NCBI GenBank assembly: GCA_949283955.1
Contig: CASDUP010000031.1
Location: 1-64,000 of the forward strand
Direction: 5' to 3'
From: an uncultured Verrucomicrobiota bacterium
GTDB taxonomy: Bacteria > Verrucomicrobiota > Verrucomicrobiia > Opitutales > Intestinicryptomonadaceae
DNA length: 64,000 nt
Shown: piece after piece, positions 17,975 to 26,905 of the stretch
Layout: each line of letters opens with the position of its first letter
Numbering within the stretch: position 1 is the first letter of the stretch
The notes under the pieces: model-generated
The model's input: only the letters and a program-made list of their open reading frames with translations
Databases searched by the model: none
Told to the model about the DNA's origin: nothing
Position numbers and translations under genes: made by a program

Positions 17975-19426
17975 TTAGATTTCCGGATCCTCGGGGAACT
18001 TCAAGTTCAACTCCAGAGTTTGACGCTCCCCTACTTCAAACGTCTCGGAACCCTCGGATTCGATTTTGTCGTTTTTTAGAACCCTGAATCTCACACCTCC
18101 GGACGATTTCTCCCGCGGAGCAACCCATCTCCATCTGCCTATCTCCAAATAGTCCATCTCGGTTCCCTTCTCCGTAGAAAGCCCCCCTCCTTCTCCCCGC
18201 AAATAAGGTTTATTTCCAATCCCGATCAGAGTGTTTACTATGACGACACAATCGCCCTTTTTTGCCTTTCTAGGTCTTTCGTATGAATCCTCTAGGTCGC
18301 CGAAGAGTCCATCTCCCGATGCCTCCGATAAATCTTCCCCTTCTGAAATTTTTCCGGATTCGGATTTTGGGGCATCCGAACCCGCCGATTCAAAAAAATC
18401 GACGCCCTCCGGTTTCGGCCCGTTTCCAGACTCCGGGGAATTCCCGACTTCAGGCTCGGAATTTTCCTCAAAGTTCCCGCCGGGTTCCGAAGTTTCGGCC
18501 GGGTTCTCCGATGCGGAATCCCCTGTATCCGCCGATACATTCGCAACTTCGAGCTTCTCATCTCTTCTGCCCGAAAGAAATTTTTTAACAGTATCCCCCG
18601 AACCCGCCTGCGAAATGGCTTTCAAAAACATTCCCGAAGATGGGTCCCCGATAGCCTCTGCCTTCTCAATCCTTTCACGAATTTTTGAAAGCTCGTCCTC
18701 GAGGTTTTTTCTAATTTCCGACACCGATTTTTCGACGCTTTCAAAGATGGATTTTTCCTCAGCGCCGTCCATCTTCTCTTTCAAAAGCTCCGTCTGGCCT
18801 CTCAGGGAATCCAAAGCGGAAACCGACTTTGAAAGCTCTGCCGACAATTCCGCCAACTTCTTCTCCAGCAAGCCTATTTTTTCCACTTCTCCGGAAATAG
18901 ACCCGAAAGCTTTTTCAATCGCCGAAATTCTCTCCGAATTTCCCCTCGCCCTCTCCAAAACCGACTCCGAGCTATCCTCTTGAGAATCCAATTTTGCAGC
19001 CTGCTCCGCAAGGCCTTGCTCCAGAAGTTTTATGGATTTTGCAAACGACGAATCCTTATTAGTCAAAAGAGCCAATTTTTCTATGGCCGACTCGTCGCCC
19101 TCGAGACGCTCGTCGAAATCCGCGCACATGGAGCGTATTGCCGCCAGATCCTCGTATATCACGCGAAAGTTTGTTTCTATCTCGTCCTTCTTTTTTTCGG
19201 AATCCTCGCGGACACCCGCAAGCTTTTCCCTGTGTTCGAAAAACAGCGGCAAAGCCAGGAGAACCAGCGCCGCCAACACGAGCGCCGAGCATGCTAAAGT
19301 CTTTGCAAGAGACATTCTCTCCGACAACTCGACGTTGTCCCAACACATCGCCAGCACGGCGACAAACATCAACGCGTCCGCTATCCAAAGTGGAAGCATG
19401 CGAAACAACACCGACTTATTTTTCAT
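17975..19426 (-). CDS. Membrane-anchored coiled-coil protein of unknown function
   Basis: A 483-residue protein I cannot name. Residues about 10-30 and 40-62 are two hydrophobic helices in a hairpin. Residues about 65-275 are rich in Glu, Lys and Leu heptads and should form long coiled coils ([18 protein letters not shown]). A Ser/Glu/Pro-rich, probably disordered, linker follows to about 390. The C-terminal 90 residues look like a compact beta domain with [17 protein letters not shown] and [10 protein letters not shown], which resembles an immunoglobulin or starch-binding-like fold; that comparison is inference from memory. It lies between trpS and hisF on the same strand. Confidence 0.7.
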   Translation of the reverse strand: MKNKSVLFRMLPLWIADALMFVAVLAMCWDNVELSERMSLAKTLACSALVLAALVLLALPLFFEHREKLAGVREDSEKKKDEIETNFRVIYEDLAAIRSMCADFDERLEGDESAIEKLALLTNKDSSFAKSIKLLEQGLAEQAAKLDSQEDSSESVLERARGNSERISAIEKAFGSISGEVEKIGLLEKKLAELSAELSKSVSALDSLRGQTELLKEKMDGAEEKSIFESVEKSVSEIRKNLEDELSKIRERIEKAEAIGDPSSGMFLKAISQAGSGDTVKKFLSGRRDEKLEVANVSADTGDSASENPAETSEPGGNFEENSEPEVGNSPESGNGPKPEGVDFFESAGSDAPKSESGKISEGEDLSEASGDGLFGDLEDSYERPRKAKKGDCVVIVNTLIGIGNKPYLRGEGGGLSTEKGTEMDYLEIGRWRWVAPREKSSGGVRFRVLKNDKIESEGSETFEVGERQTLELNLKFPEDPEI

Positions 19427-19448
19427 ATTTCATCTCCTCGTTTACCGT

Positions 19449-20456
19449 TTACCGCAAATCGAGAAAGCCCACCTTGCGCCTAACTTTGGACATTATCCTG
19501 CTAGCCCGCCTTTGTGCGGCTTCCGTGCCCCGCTTCAGGAACGACTCAATGTAGGCTTTGTCCGCGACCACCTCCTCATATTTTTCGCGAACCGGTTTCA
19601 GGCGTTCCACCACAGCCTCCGCCACTGCCTTCTTAAACTCCCCGTATCCCTTTCCGGAAAATTCCGACTCAATAAGTTCGAAAGATTTTCCGGTGGTTGC
19701 CGAATATATGTTCATTAGGTTGGTGATTCCCGGTTTATCCGCCGCCGCGCGAACTTCGCCGCCGGAATCGGTGACTGCCGACATGATTTTCTTTCTCAAA
19801 ACATCGGGGGAATCCGTTATGTACAAAGTTCCGTTCTGGTTGGAGTCTGACTTCGACATTTTTGAATCCGGAGACTGCAGCGACATCACTCTGGCGCCCG
19901 CCTTCGGAATGCTTGCCTCGGGAATTTTGAAGGTGTCGGAATATACGGAGTTGAATTTTTGAGCCAAATCTCTGGCAAGCTCCATATGCTGCTTTTGGTC
20001 TTGGCCCACCGGAACCATATCGGCGTTGTATATGAGTATGTCGGCGGCCATTAGGACCGGATAGAAAAGCAACCCGCTACATATTCCGCTCGAAGCGTGC
20101 CTGCGCGCCTTGTCCTTGAATTGGGTCATTCTCTCGAGGTTTCCCACAGGGCATATACAACTCAAAATCCACGTTAATTCCGCATGCCCCACCACCGAAC
20201 TTTGAAGAAAGATGCTGCTTTTTTCCGGGTCCAAACCGCAAGCTACATATTGCGCCGCGCACTCGTAAACGTTTTTTCTAAGATCCGCCGGAACGTACGG
20301 AATCGTAATGGCGTGCATATCAACTATGCCGAAATAACACTCATGGGTGCCTATCAATTCCGACCAATTTTTCACCGCGCCCAAATAATTTCCAAGGTGC
20401 AATCTGCCCGTAGGCTGAACGCACGTCAACACGACCTTTTTCGCTTCGGATTCCAT
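19449..20456 (-). CDS. trpS: Tryptophanyl-tRNA synthetase
   Basis: A 335-residue class I synthetase. The N-terminal Rossmann fold begins with LTCVQPTGRLHLGN, where HLGN is the HIGH-type motif, and KMSKSDSN is the intact KMSKS loop. GDQ-type adenylate-site text appears as VPVGQDQKQHMEL. Length matches bacterial TrpS. The start at 20456 is in a short A/T-rich leader with no obvious Shine-Dalgarno sequence. It lies 130 nt downstream of def on the same strand. Confidence 0.96.
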   Translation of the reverse strand: MESEAKKVVLTCVQPTGRLHLGNYLGAVKNWSELIGTHECYFGIVDMHAITIPYVPADLRKNVYECAAQYVACGLDPEKSSIFLQSSVVGHAELTWILSCICPVGNLERMTQFKDKARRHASSGICSGLLFYPVLMAADILIYNADMVPVGQDQKQHMELARDLAQKFNSVYSDTFKIPEASIPKAGARVMSLQSPDSKMSKSDSNQNGTLYITDSPDVLRKKIMSAVTDSGGEVRAAADKPGITNLMNIYSATTGKSFELIESEFSGKGYGEFKKAVAEAVVERLKPVREKYEEVVADKAYIESFLKRGTEAAQRRASRIMSKVRRKVGFLDLR

Positions 20457-20585
20457 CGCGCGAATATTTGATTAGCCCGCATTTTCTTTCAACATTTTTT
20501 CTAAGAAATTCCAAAATTTTCGATTGCCGGCCAAAGCCCTAAATAGCGTCGAAACCCGAACCCGACAAATCCACACCCGAAAGCC

Positions 20586-21170
20586 TCAATGTTTTTGCGA
20601 TTTCAAAAAATCCCTCGTCTGGCGCTTCAACCGCTTCAATTTCGGGGCGATTTTAAATAGCTGGGCCGACGAAAGCCTATCGACAAAAGAAATTCCGTCC
20701 AAATGGTCGTTTTCGTGCTGGACGCAGCGGGCGAACAATCCCTCGCACACGAGTTCGTGCGGAACTCCGTCTGTATCGAAGTAGTTCAGCCTCACTTTTT
20801 CCGCGCGCTCCACCTCCGCGTAAATTCCGGGAAAAGACAAACAGCCCTCCTCCGTTATCTCGACATAATCCCCCAACAATTCAATTTTTGGATTCACAGC
20901 CACCAAAGGCATTGCCAAATCCAAAGGTATAGACTTGCCGTCAAGGCTGAAAACACACGGAACCGAATCGTCGGACCTGCGGCGCATGTCTATGACAAAA
21001 ATTCGCTTTAACACGCCCACCTGCGGCCCCGCAAGGCCCAACCCATTGGCCGCATACATGGAGTCGAGCATGTCCGAAGAGAGCTTCTTTAGGCTTTCGT
21101 CGAACGACTCCACCTCTTTCGACCTCTCCTTTAAAACTCCCTCGCCAAACTTTACTATTCTCATCTCCAT
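20586..21170 (-). CDS. def: Peptide deformylase
   Basis: A 194-residue metalloenzyme that removes the formyl group from nascent chains. All three deformylase motifs are visible: GLGLAGPQ at residues 43-50, EEGCLSFP with the metal-binding Cys, and QHENDHLDG with the two His ligands and the catalytic Glu. Motif 1 has Gly where the second Ala of the usual GxGLAAPQ stands. Translation could also begin at the second Met two codons in. The C-terminal tail after the last helix is slightly extended. Confidence 0.94.
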   Translation of the reverse strand: MEMRIVKFGEGVLKERSKEVESFDESLKKLSSDMLDSMYAANGLGLAGPQVGVLKRIFVIDMRRRSDDSVPCVFSLDGKSIPLDLAMPLVAVNPKIELLGDYVEITEEGCLSFPGIYAEVERAEKVRLNYFDTDGVPHELVCEGLFARCVQHENDHLDGISFVDRLSSAQLFKIAPKLKRLKRQTRDFLKSQKH

Positions 21171-21206
21171 GGAAAATCTTCCGGAACACTATCCGCAAAT
21201 CCGCCG

Positions 21207-21674
21207 CTAAAAATCGAGCTTTTTACCCTTGGAAACTTTGGGCAAATTTCTATCCGCACGAATCAATAAAACCGGCTCCTTGGACTTCACCCAGATTTTG
21301 CTCTCCTTGTAAATTTTGGGGCTGGCATTTTCGCACGCCTCGGCATAAGTCATCAGAGGAATTCTTCTGCCTCTGGGTGTAGAGTTGAAGTCGAACGCAG
21401 CCTGCTCCAACTTCTCCAAAGCGCTGGCCGGATTGTCGTCTTCTGGGATTTGAACGACCCACCCCATAAAATCTTTTCTGAGGGATTTTATATCGCCGTC
21501 GGGATCGCTCACTATCACGACATACTGTTTTTTGACGGCCGGCTCCTTTTCTTTCCCCTCGTCGGCCATCTTGCTTTCAATAGCTATATCCTCAATGATT
21601 TGAGCGACTTTAACAGCATCGATATCCGCGCGAGTCAACACCATCTTCACCAGATCCAAATCCACTTTTGCCAT
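21207..21674 (-). CDS. Small conserved-looking protein of unknown function
   Basis: I do not recognise this gene with certainty. From the ATG at 21674 it codes for 155 residues beginning MAKVDLDLVKMVLTRADID, predicted helical, followed by a charged linker and a mixed alpha/beta C-terminal part (KKQYVVIVSDPDGD, GWVVQIPEDDNPASALEKL). An upstream ATG at 21731 would add a short hydrophobic segment (RILRAILTFYCAYVLLGN), which would make it exported; both starts follow GGGAAC, so the choice is open. It lies just upstream of def and 130-190 nt from tRNA-Val, on the opposite strand from the tRNA. Confidence 0.6.
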   Translation of the reverse strand: MAKVDLDLVKMVLTRADIDAVKVAQIIEDIAIESKMADEGKEKEPAVKKQYVVIVSDPDGDIKSLRKDFMGWVVQIPEDDNPASALEKLEQAAFDFNSTPRGRRIPLMTYAEACENASPKIYKESKIWVKSKEPVLLIRADRNLPKVSKGKKLDF

Positions 21675-21858
21675 GTTCCCAAGAAGAACATACGCGCAGT
21701 AAAAAGTCAATATTGCGCGAAGGATCCTCATGTTCCCGCGAAAGGCATTCAAATTTTGAAACGGCAAAAATTGCCATTTGGGAAAGATAAAATTTTTTTC
21801 TTGCTTTTATTTTTTGCTCCGCCACTATTCGCCGAAATTTACAACGATATCACTTTCT

Positions 21859-21935
21859 GGGGGTATAGCTCAGTTGGTTAGAGCACTTGCATGACACGCA
21901 AGGGGTCGCAGATTCGAGTTCTGCTACTCCCACCA
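21859..21935 (+). tRNA. tRNA-Val (anticodon GAC)
   Basis: A 77-nt cloverleaf. The acceptor arm pairs GGGGGTA with TACTCCC, with one G-T pair. The anticodon stem CTTGC/GCAAG encloses the loop ATGACAC with anticodon GAC. The T-arm is GCAGA-TTCGAGT-TCTGC and the 3' CCA is encoded. A terminator follows directly. Confidence 0.95.
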
Positions 21936-21938
21936 TTT

Positions 21939-21975
21939 AAAAGCCGCAGTTAAAATAACTTGCGGCTTTTTGTTT
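21939..21975 (+). terminator. Rho-independent terminator of tRNA-Val
   Basis: Arms AAAAGCCGCA (21939-21948) and TGCGGCTTTT (21961-21970), with an inner GTTA/TAAC pairing, are followed by a T-rich run. It begins 4 nt after the tRNA. Confidence 0.85.
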
Positions 21976-22273
21976 TCGCTAGAAATCAACACATTGCAAC
22001 GATTCCTAAGATAGGTTCATGGTTATAATACTATTTCAAAATCAAATCGCATTTTCCTCCATTTACTGTTCCCAAATATTTTGTGAGATCTAAAATGGCC
22101 AGAAATAAAAAATTTTCCGAACAAAAATATATTTAAAAGTCGCAATCGCGAATACAAAACGCAAATGAGCTTACTATCCAAAAAATAAATAGCTAAATTT
22201 TAAAAATATTGCGTGAGAAATTTTTTAACATTTAGGTAGAAAATTTCAAAAAATTGGAGTATGCTTACATCAA
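21976..22273. other. AT-rich intergenic stretch without recognisable gene
   Basis: About 300 nt between the tRNA-Val terminator and the glycerophosphodiesterase gene. It is strongly A/T-rich, especially from 22100 on, and probably holds the promoter of the downstream gene. No ORF, tRNA or repeat could be supported. Confidence 0.5.
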
Positions 22274-23104
22274 ATGAAAAGATTGATTGGCATTACAATG
22301 GGTACTTTGAGCGCGTTTTGCGCTTTTGCGCTTGATGTCGTAGCGCACAGGGGAGAGTCGTCTCTGGCTCCGGAAAATACTCTGGATTCTCTGGCGTTGG
22401 CGTGGAAAAACGGCGCGAAGTACGTGGAAGGCGACTTCCATATGAACAACGAAGGAGAAATACTCTGTATCCACTCCACTCGCGAATTAAAATCGCTTTG
22501 GAATATCGAGAAAAAAGACAAAGACCTGACGCTAGACGAGGCGAAAAAGTCGAACTTAAAGAATCACAAGCGCTGGGCAAAAAAATATCCCAACGCGAGA
22601 ATTCCCACCATAGAAGAGGTCTTTAAAATTATTCCCAAAGACTCGGTCTTGGTTCTCGAAGTCAAGACATTCAGAGACGGATATGTGGAAAAGGTGGAAG
22701 CCTTGCGCAAGGAAAACAACCTATCGTACGATAATATTTTGCTCATATCTTTTAATGACAAAGCGATCGCCGAGTTTAAGGAAAAATACCCCCAATATAA
22801 AGCGCTTTGGCTTTATTCCATGAAAAAATCCCCAAATGGGGACATAATTCCAACGGCGCAGGAAGCCATAGAAATCTGCAAAAAAATCAAAGCGGACGGC
22901 GTGGACGTCGGAAACATGGCTTCGTCCCGGGTTCCCAAACTGACCAAGGAGTATGTCGGCCAATTCAAGAAAGAGGGACTTGCGTTTTGGGTGTGGACAG
23001 AAGACGATTTGGGCAGCATTCCGTTTTACAAAGAACTTGGAGTCGACGGAGTCACGACGAACAAGTCTTCCAAAATGCTAAAAAGACTAAAAAAAGACTC
23101 TTAA
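22274..23104 (+). CDS. Exported glycerophosphodiester phosphodiesterase
   Basis: A 276-residue GDPD-family TIM barrel that splits glycerophosphodiesters to glycerol 3-phosphate and an alcohol. A signal peptide covers about residues 1-19 (MKRLIGITMG... to AFAL), which places it in the periplasm or outside. The active-site motif HRGESSLAPENT is at residues 25-36, followed by the acidic VEGD at 51-54 and a His in LCIHS. The C-terminal KEEGL-type segment reads KKEGLAFWVWTEDD, as in UgpQ/GlpQ relatives. It stands alone between terminators. Confidence 0.9.
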   Translation: MKRLIGITMGTLSAFCAFALDVVAHRGESSLAPENTLDSLALAWKNGAKYVEGDFHMNNEGEILCIHSTRELKSLWNIEKKDKDLTLDEAKKSNLKNHKRWAKKYPNARIPTIEEVFKIIPKDSVLVLEVKTFRDGYVEKVEALRKENNLSYDNILLISFNDKAIAEFKEKYPQYKALWLYSMKKSPNGDIIPTAQEAIEICKKIKADGVDVGNMASSRVPKLTKEYVGQFKKEGLAFWVWTEDDLGSIPFYKELGVDGVTTNKSSKMLKRLKKDS

Positions 23105-23113
23105 AACAGGCGG

Positions 23114-23143
23114 AAAAAGGACGGATTTATCCGTCCTTTTTTG
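23114..23143 (+). terminator. Rho-independent terminator after the glycerophosphodiesterase gene
   Basis: Perfect 12-nt arms AAAAAGGACGGA (23114-23125) and TCCGTCCTTTTT (23130-23141) enclose a TTTA loop. The T-run closes the transcript 10 nt after the stop codon. Confidence 0.9.
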
Positions 23144-23783
23144 TTTGATAGCGAGCGATTTTTCTCCGTGATAACACAATTTTGGTCGTTTGCGCGGCTT
23201 AACAAAGGCTCATGTCAAGCCGAATGGCTTGCCGATATATATCTCGGGCTCTGCGGCATCTGCCCAAACAAATCAAACTCAGACAAACCGGTATCGTGCT
23301 TCAAAACTTTTCTTAGGCATTCTTTTGTCTGTTCGCTTAAATTTTAGACCTCTTTTTGATATTCGAGCCGAAAAAGTTTACTTCAAAAACTTCTGCCACC
23401 AGCTTCGCATACTGTACCAAAGCGCGCAAAACAGCCTAACAATTCCGATATGCGCATTATGCATCCAAACTGCTTAAAGCCGAAGAAACGCTTTTGCACA
23501 AACAATCGCGCTTTTATATTTTTGATTGGAAAATCCATCTAACGCGCGCTCAAGGCATTTCGCGCGGAACCTTCCAAGTCTCCGAAAAAGATTTCTAAAA
23601 ACGCGGAAATTTTGCGCCGTCTGCCACGGAACTGTCTAGACGCCCGACAAATTTCCGCGCAAAACGCCCTGGCGAATTTGCTTCTTAAGTCTCCGAATTT
23701 CCCGATTTTTTAGATTGAACTTAGCCCTCCTTACGCGTCCTGCAACGGCTGTTATGGAAAAATCCTCAAACGAACACCGCGCA
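23144..23783. other. Gene-free stretch with a long inverted repeat
   Basis: About 640 nt between two convergent genes. Small frames exist on both strands but none has a convincing start, codon pattern or family resemblance. One stretch (near 23190-23330) faintly recalls decayed transposase, which I could not support. A structured inverted repeat lies at 23602-23659 and is listed separately. Confidence 0.5.
23602..23659. repeat. Inverted repeat with nested stem
   Basis: Perfect 11-nt arms CGCGGAAATTT (23602-23612) and AAATTTCCGCG (23649-23659) enclose a second 5-bp stem CGTCT (23618-23622)/AGACG (23638-23642). There is no T-run on either side. It may be a structured RNA, a protein-binding site or the relic of a small mobile element; nothing selects between these. 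Confidence 0.5.
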
Positions 23784-24773
23784 TTAGTTTGCGGATTTAT
23801 TCAAGAATACGGCCTTTATCATAACCGGCATGTGATCCGACGGATTTATGTCTCCCCAAGTGTCCGAAAGTATCCCAATAGATTCCACTCCGACGTTGTT
23901 CGAGACGAAAATATAGTCGATTATCGCTCCGTTATCCCTTGCCGACTTGAATCCTCTAAAAGAACCGCTTGGCCCATATGGTTTGCTTTTAGAAATAAGC
24001 CTCGAGTTGCGCATGTATCCCGATTCGTCGAGGAGCTTTATACATTTTCTATCGGAGGTCGCGTTGAAGTCGCCCATAATAAAAAATGCATTATCACCCG
24101 CCAAACTCTTTACTTTCTCCAATACAAGCTCCGAAGCCTTTGCACCAATCTCAAAATCTTGCGGCCTGGACATCACCAACATATGCAAGTTAAAGACAAA
24201 AAATATTTCTCCTGTCTTTTTGTCTTTGAACTTGGCCCAAACGCAATGTCTGGGATTCTTGTGCAAATTGTTCAGATCCCATCCGCCGGTAAGTTTCTCG
24301 TCGGGCCTGCACGACAACCAGAACTTTCCAGAGTCCAACAATTCAAACCTGCTTTTTTTATAAAATATTGGATTGTTAATTCGGGAAACCACGTTCTTCC
24401 AATAGCCCGGAGTTTTTCTGATGTCGGGCCTCGAAACGATGGAGGATTCGTCCGTTATAATATCGGGATTGCACACCGCGCCGTACTCCTGCAAAGCCGA
24501 CTTTAACCAGTCAAGCTGGAACGAATAAGGTTCCTGCATTCCGACTATATCAAACGAGTGGAATTTGACCAGCGATGTAATTTTATCTTTGCGCTTATTC
24601 CATTCGATCTGGTCCTCGATATCCCTGCAAAAGCCTATATTGAAAGTCGCCACATTAAGACAGGGCGACATCTGCGCCCCGCAGTCGCTTTGCGGGGCTC
24701 CCAGACGTTTCGAATCTTCCGATGCGCACGCGCACACAAAAAAAGAAATAGATAAGACAAAAAGATATCTCAT
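23784..24773 (-). CDS. Endonuclease/exonuclease/phosphatase-family lipoprotein
   Basis: A 329-residue protein from the ATG at 24773, which gives a lipoprotein signal (MRYLFVLSISFFVCAC, acylated Cys at about residue 16). A longer frame would run back into the upstream gene. The mature part has the DNase I-like motifs in order: ATFNIGF, GMQEP with the metal-binding Glu, FNLHM, GDFNATSD with the catalytic Asp/Asn pair, and SDHMPV with the Asp-His. The family includes nucleases, sphingomyelinases and inositol phosphatases; outer-surface attachment suggests an extracellular nucleic-acid or phosphodiester substrate. It begins 16 nt after the PEP-CTERM gene, so the two are probably co-expressed. Confidence 0.85.
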   Translation of the reverse strand: MRYLFVLSISFFVCACASEDSKRLGAPQSDCGAQMSPCLNVATFNIGFCRDIEDQIEWNKRKDKITSLVKFHSFDIVGMQEPYSFQLDWLKSALQEYGAVCNPDIITDESSIVSRPDIRKTPGYWKNVVSRINNPIFYKKSRFELLDSGKFWLSCRPDEKLTGGWDLNNLHKNPRHCVWAKFKDKKTGEIFFVFNLHMLVMSRPQDFEIGAKASELVLEKVKSLAGDNAFFIMGDFNATSDRKCIKLLDESGYMRNSRLISKSKPYGPSGSFRGFKSARDNGAIIDYIFVSNNVGVESIGILSDTWGDINPSDHMPVMIKAVFLNKSAN

Positions 24774-24789
24774 GGAACAAAAAGACGTA

Positions 24790-26409
24790 TCATTTCCTCC
24801 TGCGCACACATAAAACCAGTGCAATGGTCCCTATGGCAAGCGCAAAAGTCGAAGGTTCGGGAATATTCAAAACGAGCTCGTTGGAATACAAGCCGTAATA
24901 ATCCGATGAAATGTCGTCTATCACATTGCTTGTAAAATAATAATCTTTGTCTTTTCCGTACTCCAATATCGTTCCGAAAAGCTCTTCGTAATGGGAAACG
25001 TCAAAGTAAATAGTTTCATTCGCCTCAAGATTATACTCGTCAAATTCTACCTTGACGCTGGTGATTACGGAATCCTCCCCGACATAAAAGTTCCTGAACA
25101 CAAGGCGGGAACCTTCCTTTATAGATCCGGCAACATAAAAAATTTGATCTTTGCCCTTTCCTGTTCTATCGACAGCAAGGCCATCGGCAAGGTTTGCCTC
25201 AACATTTGACGCAAACTGTTTTTCGTCCATTCCGCTATCGGTCATTCCGAAATCGATATAGGCGGTTCTCATCGTTTCGGAACCCGATATGGTATTGCTC
25301 ACTGCTTCAAAGGACAGACTTGTTCCGTTCAAATTAATGGTGCCTGCAGCGCCGTTTTTAACCGAGCACAATGTGAAAGTAGTCACATTGGATAGCTGCC
25401 ATTCGCTAAATATGTTAACGTAAGCTCCGCCTGCAACGTAAAATCCATGTCTTTGCATATTGAAGGCTGACGAACCGTTCCTGTTCATTAAATTCACTAT
25501 GCCATATCGAACACAGGCCACGCCGTTGTAAGTATTGTCTTCCGAACCAAGAAAGTTAACAATACCCGTGGCTTTACCGCAAAAATTCAATTCGCAAGAC
25601 GAATCCGATATGATTTTACTATACACATTGATGCTCGAATTTACGGCGTCCCCTCCATACAAAAAGCCAAAAAGATATATTTGCCCGGTCTGGGTTCCTT
25701 GATTGATAGTAAGCGTTCTTGAGCTTGTTGCACTGCCTATATTCAGCACGGAGTTTTTCGTTTGCACTGTAAACATTTGCTGAAAGGTCTGGGTCGTATT
25801 TGTGTACGCCACGACATTCACATCCAACGTGAAATTAAATCCGGAATCCGCGCTCGAATCGGAAGGCCTCACGTGAAAACAGTTTTCGACGCTCGTGTAA
25901 TTCATGATGTTCAAAGTTCCGTCGCCTGTTATGCCCCCGCAAGTTTTCATATCGGCAGAAGACTCCACCATGACTCTATTCACAGTCAAATCCCTGTTTA
26001 AAACGGCAAAAGATTCCGTTGTTCCGGATCCGGTGTACGCCGAATAATCATATCCGAAATGGATATTTGTACCTATTGGATTTTCAGGAAAACCCGAATA
26101 CAGTGAACCTTTAAATGAGTCGGACAAAAAAGCGTCTTCGGTTAAAATGCCGTTTGAATCTACATAACCCAAAGAAGACGATGCATCCACGCTGTATCGA
26201 TTGAAAAATTCGGAGCGGGCATTTGTCGCCGCATTTACAAATCTATCATTTAAAAACCAATCATCTCCATTCTGAATCCAGATTTCATTTGAAGTCGTAT
26301 CGGAGAATCCGCGAGTCCAGTAGAACTGATTTTGAGCTTGCAAAAATCCGCACATTAGAAGCGCGAATAGAGTAGTTATCCCCCTTTTAATGGTTTTTCG
26401 TTTCTTCAT
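24790..26409 (-). CDS. PEP-CTERM-sorted surface protein, beta-helix-like
   Basis: A 539-residue exported protein. The N-terminal signal peptide spans about residues 1-25 (basic KKRKTIKRG, hydrophobic core, LQAQ cleavage). The mature part is rich in Ser, Thr, Asn and Gly with repeated beta-strand and turn text, such as GDGTLNIMNYTSV and GTINLNGTSLSFEAV, as in autotransporter-like or dockerin-associated beta-helix proteins. The C-terminus carries the exosortase signal: PEPST, a hydrophobic helix and a basic RRRK end. The function is unknown; surface or exopolysaccharide association is the usual inference. No exosortase gene is in the window. Residue use differs from the Lys/Glu-rich housekeeping genes around it. 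Confidence 0.85.
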   Translation of the reverse strand: MKKRKTIKRGITTLFALLMCGFLQAQNQFYWTRGFSDTTSNEIWIQNGDDWFLNDRFVNAATNARSEFFNRYSVDASSSLGYVDSNGILTEDAFLSDSFKGSLYSGFPENPIGTNIHFGYDYSAYTGSGTTESFAVLNRDLTVNRVMVESSADMKTCGGITGDGTLNIMNYTSVENCFHVRPSDSSADSGFNFTLDVNVVAYTNTTQTFQQMFTVQTKNSVLNIGSATSSRTLTINQGTQTGQIYLFGFLYGGDAVNSSINVYSKIISDSSCELNFCGKATGIVNFLGSEDNTYNGVACVRYGIVNLMNRNGSSAFNMQRHGFYVAGGAYVNIFSEWQLSNVTTFTLCSVKNGAAGTINLNGTSLSFEAVSNTISGSETMRTAYIDFGMTDSGMDEKQFASNVEANLADGLAVDRTGKGKDQIFYVAGSIKEGSRLVFRNFYVGEDSVITSVKVEFDEYNLEANETIYFDVSHYEELFGTILEYGKDKDYYFTSNVIDDISSDYYGLYSNELVLNIPEPSTFALAIGTIALVLCVRRRK

Positions 26410-26713
26410 AGTGATTATATTTTTTGGTGAATAATAAATTTCGCATGCATTTAAATTACGTAGACTGTATTATTATCATTCGAAAAAATCAATAGAAAAA
26501 ATCAGTTTTTTTTCTTAAAGCCCAAATTGCGATCTTTCCTCAATAAGCCGCTACACTGGAACAATTTTTAGATATAAGACAATCCATTCCAAGGGATTGT
26601 TTGAAGATCCGCCCACGCCCGAATCCCGAAGAGCAAAAAACTTCCTCAAACACCAACGAAATGATGTCTTTAATCGACCGCGGGAGAGAGCAAAGTTCTC
26701 GCAGGGGGGATAT
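26410..26713. other. Intergenic stretch without recognisable gene
   Basis: About 300 nt upstream of the PEP-CTERM gene, A/T-rich near that start and mixed further on. It presumably carries the promoter for the PEP-CTERM gene on the minus strand. No ORF, repeat or RNA could be supported. Confidence 0.45.
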
Positions 26714-26734
26714 AAAAAAACGCCATTATAGGCG
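26714..26734 (-). terminator. Terminator of tRNA-Pro
   Basis: Short arms CGCC (26721-26724) and GGCG (26731-26734) are followed on the minus strand by a seven-residue T-run (A's at 26714-26720). It lies 10 nt downstream of the tRNA. The stem is short, so confidence is moderate. Confidence 0.6.
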
Positions 26735-26744
26735 GGCTCTTAAA

Positions 26745-26821
26745 TGGTCGGGGTGAGTGGATTCGAACCACCGGCCTCTACGTCCCGAACGTAGCGCTCT
26801 ACCAGACTAAGCTACACCCCG
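26745..26821 (-). tRNA. tRNA-Pro (anticodon CGG)
   Basis: A 77-nt cloverleaf on the minus strand. The acceptor arm pairs CGGGGTG with CACCCCG. The anticodon stem CTACG/CGTAG encloses TTCGGGA with anticodon CGG, and the T-arm contains GGTTCGAATCC. The CCA end is encoded. It lies downstream of ccsA on the same strand. Confidence 0.95.
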
Positions 26822-26905
26822 CCTAAAAATGAGCGACCTTTATGAACCCTTTGCTCCTTTCATTCAAGCTTTTTTTAGCTCCGCACACAGCTTTCCCTAA
26901 CGCTT

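Noticed and set aside
18231-18983. A 250-codon open frame on the plus strand opposite the coiled-coil gene
   Set aside because: It is an antisense shadow caused by the Ser/Glu-rich codons of the minus-strand gene; the composition is dominated by Ser and Phe and no family matches.
23190-23477. Possible decayed transposase frame in the gap after the glycerophosphodiesterase gene
   Set aside because: The resemblance to IS5-type text is vague and not supported by terminal repeats or catalytic residues.
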